Part shown: positions 1 through 11,817 of the stretch, piece by piece | Numbering within the stretch: the stretch's first letter is position 1 | Layout of the letters: every line of letters starts with the position of its first letter | Source: Euphorbia lathyris | Taxonomy: Eukaryota; Streptophyta; Magnoliopsida; Malpighiales; Euphorbiaceae | Assembly (NCBI RefSeq): GCF_963576675.1 | Contig: NC_088910.1 | Span: 102,762,807-102,826,806, forward strand | Length of the DNA: 64,000 nt | Reading direction: 5' to 3' | Notes under the pieces: model-generated | The model's database searches: none | The model's input: the letters and a program-made list of their open reading frames with translations, nothing else | What the model was told of the DNA's origin: nothing | Made by a program: the position numbers and the translations under genes

Positions 1-392
1 ATTGCAGCAGACACCCTTGGTAATTGGTTATTACTTACTAATTAGTTAATATACATCAATGTGAACATTATTATATACCTCCAAACTCTTATGCATTGAG
101 AACTTTAAACAAATTTTCAATTAATATAATGTTTTATTTTCAAGAATTGCTTAATTTATATTCCATCTGCTCGATCTTATAGTATGCAATTTGATCTTAT
201 AATACAGGAATTCATTATATTGATCAATTTTGAAACTATTATAAGTGAAGCATTCAAAACTCTGCAATTGAACTCCAGAAAGTAACATGAAACCCTCAAG
301 AAAACCTTGATTAAACTCTGGAAATACAGAATTACAACATAAAATGGAATCCGATTACATCACTTAAAAAAGGAACAAAACAGTGGAAGTAG
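1..392. other. Downstream flank of LIL3, no gene seen
   Basis: AT-rich sequence left of the LIL3 stop codon. The last 100-150 bases probably form the LIL3 3' UTR because that gene reads leftwards. No coding block, RNA gene or repeat with clear ends was recognised. Confidence 0.5.
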
Positions 393-2239
393 CTACTCAG
401 TTTTGGAATTGTTATCATCCTGCCAGGTTGCTTGCCATTGCTTGTCGTAAAAGTTCGACTCCTCGATCAACTTTTTAATTTTTTCCAAGTCCTCGTTTTT
501 GCGGATTAGAAGCACTCCTAACACAGCTACCAACAATAACGTCTTGCAGAAGAAGTTTCCCATTTGATCCACAAGACCAACACCAGTCAAGCTATCGACA
601 AAGTATGCCATAAAGAACCCGACCATTGCAGCACGCCCTGTACGACATGTATAAGAAATCAGAGATACAAAAATGGCGCTTTTTGGTTTAGATATAGATG
701 GAAAATAACAAACCATTAAGTAGTTCTGCTTCAGGTAGATGGAACCTTTTCATCCATGCCCACCATGGTATGATTGAGGTGTCGAAAACCACAGGCTCGT
801 AATTGTTCGACGATTCTGGGTTCGCCTCGAGCAATTTTCTCCTCCTAACCTCTGGAAAATGTCAACTAATTAAGCAAGTTTATAATATACTAAATCAGGA
901 AATCTCAAGATAGATATAAATTAATATCAAGCAAATAATTTGTACATGAATCCCAACTTCACCTCTACCCCTCTTTCTCACTTCTGAAAACAAGCTACTC
1001 AACTTTCCATCTACATGATTTTCAGTTTAAAGTTTCAATACAATTGAATGTTGGCAGTCTCAAATTGTAAACGCAATCATAATCAGATGATTCCATATTT
1101 AGCCAAAGTATACAAAGATAAAACTCATGTCATCCTTCCTTCAAGGGAAGACACAAAAAGCAGAATTAATGAATATCTCAGACTATGTTCTGCAAAATAA
1201 TGTTCACCTCAAATTAGATGCACAATTTAAAAAACTAAAATCTACTTTGAGACGACAGCCCAATTTACAGAGACACGGTTATCATTTTTCTTGCATTTAC
1301 ATCATAAAATATAACACCATTTTGACACGCAACAACTAGTGCCCATTGAGTAAACGCTAAGCCTAAACTATGAAGCCATTTTCTCCACCGAAAATCCACA
1401 AATAGCAATGTGAGATAGACAAAAGCAGAGCTACAAAGAGGAAAATGAGAAACAGAGTCTATTACCTGCCTAATTTATTACTGATCTTAAGGTTACAACA
1501 GATAAATCACTCACATTTGAAAGCTGAAACATAGTTAAACTGCTTTTATATCCTCTCCTACTTCTTATCCGCAAGTCATACAGCTTTCTAACCACAAAAT
1601 TGGTGGTGATAAACTGTGAGGCTATGCCCAGTAAATTAGCACTCCAAGTGTTTGATGTAAGTCCAATTCGAAAATTGAATTAACAAACCATCTGATGTCT
1701 AAATTTGTGATTTTCAGCCACCATTACTCTTTCAAATTATTGCACCCTCAAAATAACTCAAATTGGAAACTTTCAGAACTACAATCAACAAAATTAGAAC
1801 ATGTAGATAATAATCAAACAACAAAAACCAACATCATACCAGCATCAATAACAGCATCCCAATCAGTGGTTCCATCTTTCCGAAATTGATTCAAATCCCA
1901 AGTCCCTCCAATCCATCTAGGGTCCACAAATTTACTTTCAAGCTTCACTTCTTCATCAGCCACCGCTCCATTAGACCCCAAAGATTCCTTTTGGGTTTCC
2001 GGAGCAGAGACAGAAGGTTCTGAAACTAGGGTCTCCGGCTTGGGTTCCTCTACGGCAGCAGCAGAAGTTGAAATTCCAGCGCCATTATCAGCGGAGGCTT
2101 TTGGAGGTGAAAGGATGAGGAGAGGGTTAGAGGGTCTTAGAAAAAGAGTAGATTTGAGGATGAATTGGGGTTTCTGAGAAAGGGCAGGTAGAAGATGAGT
2201 TGGGGGAGGAGGGGAGAACAAGGACATTGAAATAGGCAT
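393..2239 (-). CDS. LIL3: Light-harvesting-like protein 3 (LIL3), chloroplastic, 3 exons
   Basis: Exons on the minus strand are 2239-1840, 851-714 and 637-393. All junctions are GT-AG and the joined reading frame is 783 nt, giving 260 residues, close to the known size of LIL3. Residues 1 to about 50 are Ser/Pro/Leu-rich and look like a chloroplast transit peptide, followed by an acidic low-complexity stretch. The family block starts near residue 103 with [13 protein letters not shown]. The light-harvesting helix carries the ExxNGRAAM chlorophyll-binding motif (ELLNGRAAM, about residues 174-182). A second hydrophobic helix ([15 protein letters not shown]) follows. LIL3 proteins sit in thylakoids and stabilise geranylgeranyl reductase and protochlorophyllide oxidoreductase, which supply chlorophyll and tocopherol side chains. 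The start at 2239 is the first in-frame Met; a second Met four residues later could also serve. The gene appears intact. Confidence 0.93.
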
Positions 2240-2501
2240 GATTTGGTTAATGGAGGAAAATTGGGGGTCAGTTCATGGCTGTGTTTGATCGAGTTATCCT
2301 CAGCCTTAGGACTTACCTACTGGCAACTAAAAGACGATACTAAATGCTTCCTTTGAGATACTTAGATATTAAATAATAAAGTATTTGTACATTGTAAACA
2401 TTCAAGAAGAGACACATACTTTTGAGGATAAAGAAGGTAGTCCACGCTTTAACAAAAATGGTAAATTTCATTTTGGGACAAATGTATAAATTGCTTATAA
2501 C
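2240..2501. other. LIL3 upstream region
   Basis: Presumed 5' flank of LIL3, which reads leftwards from 2239. No convincing TATA box was picked out. The stretch ends at the 8-bp target duplication of the hAT MITE that follows. Confidence 0.4.
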
Positions 2502-3059
2502 TAGGGGTGAGTATCGGTTCGGTTCGGTTACTAACCGAACCGAACTTTCGGTTAACCGAATCGAATTTTGTGATATTTTCATAACCGAATCGAATAAGAT
2601 TGGTAACCGAATTTTATTTAACCGAAAATTTTTGGTTCGGTTCGGTTACCGACCGAATAACCGAAAACTCATAATGTTTAATTTTTGCATGTTTTTATTT
2701 AATTAGTTTTCAAATAATGCTCTTATATAAAAGTTACAATTGAAGAAATTAAAGACTAATGAACCAAAATTCATATATATAAAGATAAAAGTATATTTTT
2801 TAGGGGTTGGATTTTATACTTTATAAGTTATTTATATATGTAAAAATAAAATTATATTTTTTATATTTATATAATAAGTTCGGTTCGGTTATCGGTTATA
2901 CCGATATATTTTTTCAGTAACCGAACCGATAACCGATTACCAAACTAAGTCAAAATTAAAACCGAACCGAACCAGAATGTTAAAATAACCAAACCAAACT
3001 AAAATTTCGGTTCGGTTATCGGTTTGATAATCGGTTACCGGTTGTTTTGCTCACCCCTA
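2502..3059. mobile_element. hAT-type MITE with internal AACCGA-motif arrays
   Basis: A 558-bp non-coding element. Both ends read TAGGGGTGAG inwards, a perfect 10-bp terminal inverted repeat. It is flanked by the exact 8-bp direct repeat CTTATAAC at 2494-2501 and 3060-3067. An 8-bp TSD with a TAG..TG terminus is the hAT signature. Both arms are packed with variants of CGGTTCGGTT or its complement AACCGAACCG, around an AT-rich centre. No transposase coding is present, so it must move, if at all, with help from an autonomous relative. Confidence 0.9.
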
Positions 3060-3080
3060 CTTATAACTTTCACATATAAA

Positions 3081-3455
3081 GGGTAAATAATTTATCGTTA
3101 CTTACTTTTTACCTAATACACTGTTTAGTCCATTTATTTTAAAAAACATATTATGAGATCCATATCTTTTGTTAGGGTTAACCTTTTGATCATTCTGTCT
3201 ATTTTTTTAGATTTTTAACTGTTATATTTGGTATAAACAGATAGACGAAAAATAATATAGTAACATGACCATTTTGTATTGTACTATAACTGTCTCGAAA
3301 GCTAAGATAAGTTCGGTCAAAAATCTAAAAAAATAGACAAAAAGGACCAAAATGTTAATATTGATAAAAGTTAGAGACCTTATAATGTGTTTTTCAAAAT
3401 AGGAGACTAAACAACGTGTTACGTAAAAAGGTAGAGACTAATAAATTATTTACCC
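3081..3455. mobile_element. Foldback (MITE-like) element, long inverted repeat
   Basis: The left arm begins GGGTAAATAATTTA and the right arm ends TAAATTATTTACCC. Arms of more than 100 bp are complementary, including AGATTTTTTTAGAC-type blocks around 3205 and 3335. It is flanked by TATAAA at 3075-3080 and 3456-3461, a possible 6-bp target duplication. It lies 13 bp from the neighbouring hAT MITE. No coding. The superfamily is not certain. Confidence 0.7.
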
Positions 3456-3461
3456 TATAAA

Positions 3462-4147
3462 ATAAGAATAACATTCCTGGGTTTTAAGTTTTTACATATT
3501 TGTAAATGTGGTGTTTTTTTGTTACAAAGCCGTTAGCAGAATTAATGCAAATTCCTTAATGCAATACTAACGTGGCAGGAGGGTATTTTAGACTTTGTTT
3601 GGATATAATGTAATTAAAGTAAGGTGATGTAAAGTAAATTGAGTGTAATCATCTATCGTGTCAGGTTCAGTTAGTAATCATCTATTGCTTTCTTCATTAA
3701 ATTCATGATTAAGTGTTGGCATTGTTTCTTGTCCCACTGAGCGTGCTAAAATTATTTCGCCTTATTTTAGTTGGGTGAGCGTGCCAGTAATTTTTTAGAA
3801 AAATTACAAAATGAATGAAATCTGACGTCTAATCAAAGATTGTGAAAAGCTTAAAGGACGAAAAAGCTTAAAGGTTCAAAATTAAACCGTAAAGAAGAAA
3901 GGCTTAATTAGTATGAACGATGCGAATTTGAGAATAAAATGCTTGAAATTGAGATTGAAATTCAATGATTATAAATATAGGAATTGAAAAGGTAGAACTA
4001 AGAATTGAAAAAGAATCTAGAACTAAGTATTGAAAATTGAAAGAAATTGACAATTTGAGTCTGAATTTTGTTGATTGTTGTTGAGAGTTTTTTTTTTTTT
4101 TTGAGATTGTTGAGTGAGTTATTTTGCTGCAAAAATTTGTATTTATT
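3462..4147. other. AT-rich intergenic sequence
   Basis: No coding block recognised. It includes a T-rich run near 4091-4102 and short gene-unrelated open frames only. Confidence 0.4.
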
Positions 4148-4240
4148 TTGTAAACAAATAGATAGGCAACTGCCTAGTAAGAATGTTCCACTTTTCAGCA
4201 AGAAAATTCTAAGTTTCAACAAGAATGTTCTGTAATTGCT
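4148..4240. repeat. Left copy of a direct repeat split by a solo LTR
   Basis: The stretch with AACTGCCTAGTAAGAATG followed by two AGCAAGAA/CAACAAGAA sub-units is closely matched at about 5797-5880 (AACTGCCCAGCAAGAAAG and so on). The sub-units of about 24 bp carry the motif TTTCAGCAAGAA. The two copies face the same way on either side of the LTR at 4296-5786, so they were one local minisatellite-like block before the insertion. Confidence 0.6.
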
Positions 4241-4295
4241 CTCCTCCACTAACTATTTGCTGCTGCTAAATTATGTATTTATGTTATAAAAATAT

Positions 4296-5786
4296 TGTTA
4301 AGTCCAAAATATACCTAAAATATCATCAATAATTACATCAATATTGCTACGAATTTATGCTATTTATACCTATTTAGAATACTTTTACTCTCGAATATGT
4401 TTCTTTCATGCAAGGTACATAAATATTTGGTAAAATCCAAATAGGAGTAAAAAGAGCTTAAAAATAGAAGAAAAGCCCTACAAAAGGAGTCGAAGACGAC
4501 GAAAATTAATAACGCCAAGTCAAGGACACGAACGAGAGCCGAAGAGGTGAAAAACGCTCTGTGTCGCGACCGCGGCCCCCAATATTCACGGTCGCGACAT
4601 GCGTCCCTCAGCCCCTCCTTCCCTTCATCCGAAGTACAAATTGTTGCTCCCCCATTCTCGGTAGAGAATTTAATATTCTCGGTACGAGCAGGAGTTTGAA
4701 GAAGCCTAGTTACACACTTTCGTTTTCAACGAAACGCGTTCGTTCGGGTGGATAAAGACGTCCTTTCGCAACAGATACGATCCTTCACAACGGACACGAC
4801 ACTTCAATCAAGACTCTTCAACATCTACAAATAAAGAGTTGATGGAGAGTTGAAGAATAATGTTATATGTGTAGAAGAAAGAGATTAGTGTAGAATTTAT
4901 GCAGAAATTCCGAGTCAAGTGATTCAGAAGTTAGATTTAGATTCTGTAAAAAGCAATATGATGTACACACATTGTTTACTAAATAATAACAAATTCAGTA
5001 GCGTTTAGACATTGTTCCAATTTAGTTTTCATTTTGGTAGTAGACCGATCCAGTCTCTATTACGAAGATTCAACGAGAAGATTGAGTAGAGGATTCGCCC
5101 CTGAGCCTGACAAACTCTAACGAAACCCAAGAAAAGGATTGACAACCCGTTCACTTGCACGCCGTCGAAGAATTCAATGCTCCATGTTCTCTGTAAACTT
5201 GTATCAATTTATATTTCATCTAATAAAGTCCGTTCTATTCGATAGATTTTTATGCAGCACTTATGGTAACCAATCCACTAAAGTGACTGCTGGTGTTTTC
5301 ATTAAAACGTAGTTTAATTCAAAATCTTTACAAGGAAACTTTGTTGAACACTTAGGCAAATTATTATCTCGAAAGAGTTTTAATTTGATTAAGGGTAACT
5401 ATCCCGAAAGGGTTTTGTCGCGTTCAAAGCCAATTAATTAGAGGTTCCGTCATTTATTTCATTTTTATAATTCGTACAAAGTTTAAAGTTGTTTTCTTTG
5501 CTTAATACAAACAAATATACTTGTTTACTTTTCTAAATTACTAAAACGTTCCTGTTTTGCAAATTCATTCTTAAATCAGATATTTTCTAACATCTTCATA
5601 TTCTAATCTAATTCTTATTCTAGCAATTTCAAAACCAAAAACCGATTAAACGATTTTTCCATATTACAAACCTAAAAGTAAATTTAACCGATTCAAAATA
5701 AGTTTTTGTTGAAAAACGTTTCCTGTGGGATCGATATCTTTTATTACTACAAGCGTATACCGTGCACTTGCGAAAATCGCTCAACA
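4296..5786. mobile_element. Solo LTR with 5-bp TSD (LTR retrotransposon)
   Basis: A 1491-bp segment starts TGTTAAGTCC and ends GCTCAACA, the TG..CA ends of an LTR. It is flanked by the exact 5-bp direct repeat AATAT at 4291-4295 and 5787-5791. There is no internal coding and no second LTR, so this is what remains after LTR-LTR recombination. The end contains GTGGGATCGATATC and CACTTGCG, wording I associate with Tat/Ogre-type Ty3/gypsy LTRs, but this is only a resemblance. A perfect 11-bp stem-loop lies inside at 4562-4599. Confidence 0.85.
4562..4599. repeat. GC-rich stem-loop inside the solo LTR
   Basis: TGTCGCGACCG at 4562-4572 is exactly complementary to CGGTCGCGACA at 4589-4599, leaving a 16-nt loop. 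It is strikingly GC-rich against its AT-rich surroundings. It could be a regulatory or transcript-structure element of the LTR. Confidence 0.75.
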
Positions 5787-5867
5787 AATATGTAGGAAAC
5801 TGCCCAGCAAGAAAGTTTCACGTTTAAGCAAGAAAGCTCCACGTTTCAGCAATGAAGTTTTATAACT

Positions 5868-6344
5868 GTAAAGCAAAGTTGTTCTCAACTGTTTCTTACC
5901 CACTAACACATGTTTCAGATCCACTACCAAATTTGAACAACTGTTGTATAATTGTGGATTTAATTGAATATTTACGCACTTCAGCCATAACTTTTAGTAA
6001 ATTACCAAATCGGTCCAAAATTTCATATTTTTCATAAATTTTGATGAAAAGAAGTAATTAATGAAATAATATCAGATTCAAGCCAGAATAATTGGTAAAA
6101 TTACTCATTCGGTCCGAATCTCATCAACTTACATAATTTAGGCTGAATTGAGTAATTAATTACGAAATCGGTCCAAATTAAAATACGAGTGAAACAATTA
6201 TACAAACAATAGAAAAAAAAATTTGAGTTTAAAGTAAAAAGCCTTAGTGTTGAAATGTAACTTGTATTATTTGCTTTCGACTACCTTTGAAGATAAGAAG
6301 TTGTATATAATAAGTATAATCAAAAGTCTTTACTCGGAGAGTGT
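5868..6344. other. AT-rich intergenic sequence
   Basis: Lies between the repeated minisatellite-like block and the gypsy remnant. Short open frames only; nothing recognised. Confidence 0.4.
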
Positions 6345-7412
6345 AGGAGCCCTTCATTGGTAGAATTTCCTGAGTATGTTGGCATTTCAGGTCCGGAGGA
6401 CTGACGTGCCATCCAATTTTTGTAGTTTGTACATATGGAGGTTAACACATTCCATTACTTGATACATGCCCTCTCAATGTGCCCCTAGTTTACCCTTATC
6501 TTTCTTGTATTGGGATGCCTATGTGCTACGTAACATGAGATCACCCAAGAAGAATTCTCGTGGTCTGACTTTCTTGTCATGGACGGACTTCATGTTATGT
6601 TTGTATGCCTCGACGCGTATGAGGGCTTTTTCTCTTTGTTCTTCAAAGAGATCCAACTGATGTCTCATGTCGGTCTTATTGTTTGCTTTAGAGTAGAAAG
6701 GTTGTCAAGGGCAGAGACAAAGGCTTTGGTCCTATATGTGAGTGAGATGGATGTCTCCCTCGCGACTGTTCAAGATGTGGTCCTGTAAGCCCATACTATA
6801 GTGTGCAACTATTTAATCCAGTTGGAGTCGAGTCTTTTCAGCCTTTTCTTAAGGCCTTGGACGATTTTTTTGTTAGGTCTTATTGTTTGCTTCAGAGTAG
6901 AAAGTTTGTTGAAGGCTGGCAGCCATTATTTTTAAAGGGACGAAGGCTTCGATCCCATATGTAATTGAGAAGGGTGTCTCCTCCGCGACCGTTTGGGGTG
7001 TGGTCCTATAAGCCTATAATATAATTTGTAACCATTTATGCCAGTTGGAGTCAATTTTTTCCAGCCATTTCCTGAGGGCTTGGATGATTGTTCTGTTGGT
7101 GATCTCCATCATTATGTTTTAATAGGTGCGAGACCGATGAACAATAGACCTTGATCTGTAGGTTTTTGCAGTAAGTTCTAAAAGTTATATAGTCAAACTA
7201 TTTTCATTATCGGTGATTATAGTGTGAGGTATATCGAACCTGGTCAGAATTTCCCTATTGACAAAGTTGATAATCTAGGTTGAGGTGATGTTGGAAGCTA
7301 GTTCTACTTCCACCCATTTGATGAAGTGGTCGACTACGACGATTAAGTATTTCCTTTGAGAAGATACTTTGGAGAAGGTCCCTACTATGTCAATTCCCCA
7401 TGTGGCAAATGG
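6345..7412 (-). pseudogene. Decayed Ty3/gypsy pol: integrase core and C-terminus
   Basis: Reading leftwards from 7412 gives integrase core text in pieces: KYLIVVVDHFIKWVEVELAS (about 7360-7300), then NREILTRFDIPHTIITDN, then the post-core LDLFEEQREKALIRVEAYKH block (about 6650-6590) and VRPREFFLGDL. It ends with a C-terminal RKFYQ stop near 6345. Several stops and frameshifts break it. A segment of about 204 bp is duplicated in tandem (copies from 6672 and 6876). The N-terminal parts (protease, RT, RNase H) are absent: the pol text stops where the copia LTR begins at 7413 and does not resume on the far side near 13500. Confidence 0.8.
6672..7085. repeat. Tandem duplication of about 204 bp inside gypsy integrase
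   Basis: GGTCTTATTGTTTGCTTTAG at 6672 and GGTCTTATTGTTTGCTTCAG at 6876 begin two diverged copies. Later landmarks (GTGTGGTCCTATAAGCC, CAGTTGGAGTC, CAGCC.TTTC) recur at the same spacing. The duplication breaks the integrase reading frame, so it arose in, or accompanied, a dead copy. Confidence 0.75.
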
Positions 7413-7899
7413 TGTTGGTCCCTAGTGAGATAATATTAGTTCCAAGGGGGGGGGGGGGGGTTGAATGGAACTATTAGGTAATTTTTACCTTTTTATAAAA
7501 TTCTCACTTCGTCAGCACAAATTTGGTCTGGATGCAAAATAATTAATATCAGAGGTTGGCTTAAGATAAACAGAGGGATCTGCTCAATCTAGCAGTTATG
7601 ATCTTAATTATCAGCTTCTAAGCTTGACGTTGTGTTTATCAGAGGTCTATTCACAATGCGTTATACTTAAACGGATAAATAATAAGACAGGTAGTTATGA
7701 AGTTATATGAGATCAGATATAACACATGAATAATCAGAGGCAGTAGGCCAGAGATTAAAATAGTTAGGCAGATTTATCCTGGTTCGGCCTCTAGCCTACG
7801 TCCAGTCCTTAGAATACCTTCTTCTGGGCTTTAATCCACTAGAGCACTCTTTCAGAGGTAGAGCATAAACCTTGTACAAATAACCAGAGCCTTGGTAGA
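7413..7899 (-). repeat. 3' LTR (truncated) of the copia element
   Basis: Begins TGTTGGTCCC and shares sequence with 13009-13496 up to GGTAGA at 7894-7899. It then passes straight into RNase H coding text. It contains a run of 15 G at 7446-7460. No matching 5-bp target duplication was found outside the two LTRs. Confidence 0.8.
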
Positions 7900-9000
7900 C
7901 TGGGATACCAGAGCCCTGCATTCACAGAACCTTGCAAGTATCTAAGGATTCTTTTCACAGCTATGTGATGAGATTCCTTACGGTTAGACCGATATCTAGC
8001 ACAATAGCATACTGAAAATTGTATGCCAGGTCTACTAGCAGTAAGATAAAGTAGAGAGTCAATCATACCTCTGTATAGCTTGTTGTCTATTGGCTTACCT
8101 GCCTCATCTATTGAGAGTACAGTGTCTGTGCTCAGCGAAGTGGAAATTGATTTGCATTGTTCCATGTCATACTTTTTTAGTATCTCTTTTGCATACTTGG
8201 TTTGACTTATGAATATTCCATTTTTCCCTTGTTTGATTTGGAGTCCAAGAAAGTAACTGAGTTCTTCCATCATGGACATTTCAAACTCATCCTGCATCTG
8301 TTTACTAAATTCTATGCACAGAGATTCATCAGTAGCACCGAAAATAATATCATTTACATAGACTTGTGCTAAGAGGATATTTTTATCCTTTCTCTGAATG
8401 AATAAGGTTGTATCAAACTTGCCTCTGACAAAATTTCTAGTCATAAGGAAATTTGTTAGACGCTTATACCAAGCACGTGGTGCTTGTTTCAAGCTATACA
8501 GAGCCTTCTTGAGTTTGTAGACATGGTTTAGAAATTTAGGGTCTTCAAACCCAGGGGGCTGATTTACATACACCTCCTTATTAATTATCCCATTCAGAAA
8601 TGCATTTTTTACATCCATTTGAAATAATTTGAAGTTCATATAACTAGCATAGGCACAAAGAATATGTATAACCTCTAACCTTGCTACTGGGGCAAATGTT
8701 TCTCTATAGTCAATAACCTCTTATTGACTATATCCTTGAGCTACAAGCATTGCCGTATTTCTAACCACGTTTCCATCCTCATCTAGTTTGTTTTGAAAAA
8801 CTCATCTGGTTCCTACTGTCTTTTTATTTTTCGGATGAGGGACTAAATCCCGTACATCATTCCTTCTGAACTGATCCAGTTCTTCTTGTATGGCTATCAT
8901 CCAATACTCATAGAACGTCTTAGGTTCAATCATTGATACAAATGCAACACTGCTCAATAGTTCCCTTAGTTGGCCTCTGGCCTTTACGGTGTTCTAGACA
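7839..9000 (-). pseudogene. Copia reverse transcriptase/RNase H, broken
   Basis: An open block at 8639-7839 encodes the RT core: FQMDVKNAFLNGIINKEVYV, QPPGFEDP, ALYSLKQAPRAWYKRL, the catalytic box as YVNDIIFG, then FLGLQIKQ and YRGMIDSLLYLTASRP. The box is normally YVDD, so one catalytic Asp is now Asn. RT text continues upstream to about 9000 but carries stops where Trp (VGTR-stop-VF) and Gln (GYSQ-stop-EVIDY) codons are expected, changes consistent with C-to-T decay. The RNase H part reaches ESHHIAVKRILRYLQGS..GLWYP and is then cut, its frame running into LTR sequence for about 20 residues. Confidence 0.88.
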
Positions 9001-9274
9001 GAATATATAATGTTTCCTTCAGAGTGTCCTTTGGGAATTCTTACTTCTTTGGGAAGAGAATTGTCTTCAGCATTATGTGTTTCAACAATTTCTGCAGGTA
9101 GAGTATCGTCAGCAAAAATAATCTCAGGTTAAGATTTACCCTTCGGAGGCTCCAATTAGAGTGTTTCAGAGGTTTGATGGTTCTCGGCAGGTGCCGAGAC
9201 TTGTTCCTCTTCTAGAACATTGCTAGACTTCTCTACGGGGTTAGTTTCATCGAGTTCAATGTGTATAAACTCTT

Positions 9275-10260
9275 CTAGTACATGGGTTCTTTTATTGAAA
9301 ATTCTATATGTTTTGATGTTTGTTGAATAGCCAAGAAAAATGGCTTCATCAACCTTTGAATCAAATTTAGCAAGGCTGTCTTTAGTGTTCCGTATGACAT
9401 ATTTACAACCAAAAGCTCTGAAGTATCATGTCTTGGGTTTTCGACCTTTCCACAATTCATAGGGAGTTTTCTTCAGAATAGATCTGACTAGAGCTCTATT
9501 AATAATATAGCAAACTGTGTTAACAGCTTCTCCCCAGAAGTACTTTGGAAGCTTATTTTCACTCAGCATTGTTCTGGCCATTTCAACCAGAGTTCTATTC
9601 TTCCTTTCAACTACCCCATTCTGTTGAGGAGTTCTAGGAGCAGAGAAATTATGATCAATGCCTCTGGTTTCACAGAATTCCTTAAACTGTTGATTTCAGA
9701 ATTCTCCACCATTATCACTTCTGATATGAGCAATTTTTAGATCCTTCTCGTTCTCGATTTTCTTATAGAGTCCTAAAAATAGCTCAAAAGTTTCATCTTT
9801 GGTAGTGAGCAAGATGACCCAAGTGTATCTAGAAAAATCATCTACTACTACTAATGAAAATCTTCTTCCTCCTAGACTCAGAGGTTGAACTGGTCCGAAG
9901 AGATCCAGATGTAGTAGTTCTAGAGGACGTTTGGTTGAAACTAGATTTTTACTTTTAAAAGACTTTCTAGTTTGTTTCCCTAATTGACAAGCATTGCATA
10001 AGTGATCTTTTCTAATTTAAGTATTGGCAGACCTTCAACAAGTTGCTTTTTTGCTAATTTGGCTAGAAGGTCCATGCTTATATGACCAAGTCTTCTGTGC
10101 CATAGCCAGGAACTTTCTTCCCTTGTTACTAAGCATATATCCTTTGAAAACTTATTTTCTAGATTTAACATGAAAACATTTTCTACTCTAGGAGCATTAA
10201 GTATGCGAACATTAGTCTTACTGTCTATTATTTGACATCCAAAGGTATCGAAAGTTACCC
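9275..10260 (-). pseudogene. Copia integrase with GAG-pre-integrase domain, broken
   Basis: The GAG-pre-integrase zinc domain is at 10171-9980, with WLWHRRLGHISMDLLAKL. The integrase core follows leftwards in fragments, including text matching the PQQNGVVERKNRTLVEMAR region (around 9560-9640). At 9460-9275 the C-terminal ELWKGRKP-like region is frameshifted. No continuous integrase frame remains. Confidence 0.8.
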
Positions 10261-10279
10261 TTCTGCCTTTATCGCAGAG

Positions 10280-10767
10280 TTAAGCCACGCTCAAGAGGTT
10301 GTACTTCAGACCTCTGACTAGGGAGACTTCTTCAATAACAGGGTTGGTTCTGATGGATCCAGAGCCTACTATTCTTCCTTTCATATCATCTCCGAAACTT
10401 ACTGTTCCGCCTCGTTTGTGTTCTAATATGATGAATTGATTTTCATCACATGTCATATGTCTGGAGAATGCGCTGCCAATGTACCACATTTTTTACTTCT
10501 GAGCATATCTCAGACTTACCTGCAAGACAACTAGTGATTTTTAGGTACCCGAGTCTTTTTGGGTCCTCTAGGGTTAGTTCTAGCAGGTCTAATATATTCT
10601 TCTTCAAAATAACCATTCTTATGCCAACAATCATTGGTGGTGTGGCCAAGCTTTCCACAGAAATCACATTGGACTCTTTTTTCGTGGATTCCAACCTTTC
10701 CTACTATTTGGTGCCTTTCTTGTGTGGATTGGATCTGATTACGAGCATGCCAGTAGCTTTTATCTAA
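10280..10767 (-). pseudogene. Copia gag end and protease, catalytic Asp lost
   Basis: At 10489-10280 the protease reads WYIGSAFSRHMTCDENQFI and ends GLKYNLLSVA. In active copia proteases the start is WYxDSGCSRHM, so the catalytic Asp-Ser-Gly is replaced. At 10760-10500 an upstream block reads KRLGYLKITSCLAGKSEICS and contains remains of a second CCHC knuckle in another frame. The block cannot yield an active aspartic protease. Confidence 0.75.
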
Positions 10768-10769
10768 AA

Positions 10770-11500
10770 CTACAAAAAGAGCTGTAAATTGGATCTAACT
10801 TCTAATCAAACGAAAGTTAAAAAGCTTAAACGACATAAAAGTGCTTAAAGTTCGTAGCGAAATCTAGAAGACTGATTATAGCTACACTAAGATGTTGCAT
10901 AAAAAAGAGAATTCAAAGGTAAAACGTTGCTTGCATTGCATTGAATGAGTTGGTATAAGTGGAAGACTAGAGCTAGAACTTACAAGTTGAAAGTTAGATC
11001 AAGATGAATAAACTAAGGCTATAGAATAGCTAAAGTCTGTAATGTGAGAATTGTTTGAATTCCATTAGGATTTAGTTTGATTTGATTTCATTTTTGTTGA
11101 ATTGGTTTGAGTTGGATCCTTTCCCTGTTTTTCTCTTCTTCTTTAAATACCGCAATTGTTCTAGTAACCGCTACACTCACGTTCTTGTTCCCACTAACCC
11201 ACGTTTTTCAATTAGTTCCTCTATACGATGGGTTATGATTTCTTATCAGCTGCCCACGTTCCCTCTTGCCCATGTTCTCATGCATTCAAGCTTCTCTAGC
11301 CTTGGTTTGTGGGGCGTGTTATTGCTTTCTCTTAAACTCTACTTCTCTTGTCGTTTCGATCAGCTTGCTCTGTTTCTTTCGAATAGTTCTTATTGAGCGG
11401 TGTTCTCCAGTTCTTTCTCTATTCGACACTTTTTCTATGTTAATCCCTTCCAATTAGTTCTCGCGTAATTATAGGGGAAACACTTACTAAAGGAGTTACC
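10770..11500. other. Non-coding insert or spacer within copia gag-pol
   Basis: About 730 bases between the two gag-like blocks with no recognisable gag or pol text in either strand. It has LTR-like composition, including TTTAAATACC near 11140. It may be a further insertion, but I found no clear TG..CA ends or target duplication. Confidence 0.4.
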
Positions 11501-11548
11501 TCTAGAGTACTGATGGACATGATTATAATTTTTATTAGACAGATGATT

Positions 11549-11786
11549 CTAGATTGATGTCACATCCTTTCGAAGACACGAGGATTCTTTCTGAACCTCT
11601 GTGACAAACTTATGCATGATTTTTAAGTTTTCATCTTGCCTAGTGTTGTCTTGTAGAAGATGTTGGATATCTCTAAGTTTTACTTCTTCTATCTCCTCAC
11701 ATCTTCTCCCAAGAGATCTGATCTTTTTATTACACTTTTTCACTAGTGTATAAACATCACACAGAGCATTAACCATTTCAGTTCAG

Positions 11787-11817
<31 letters not shown>

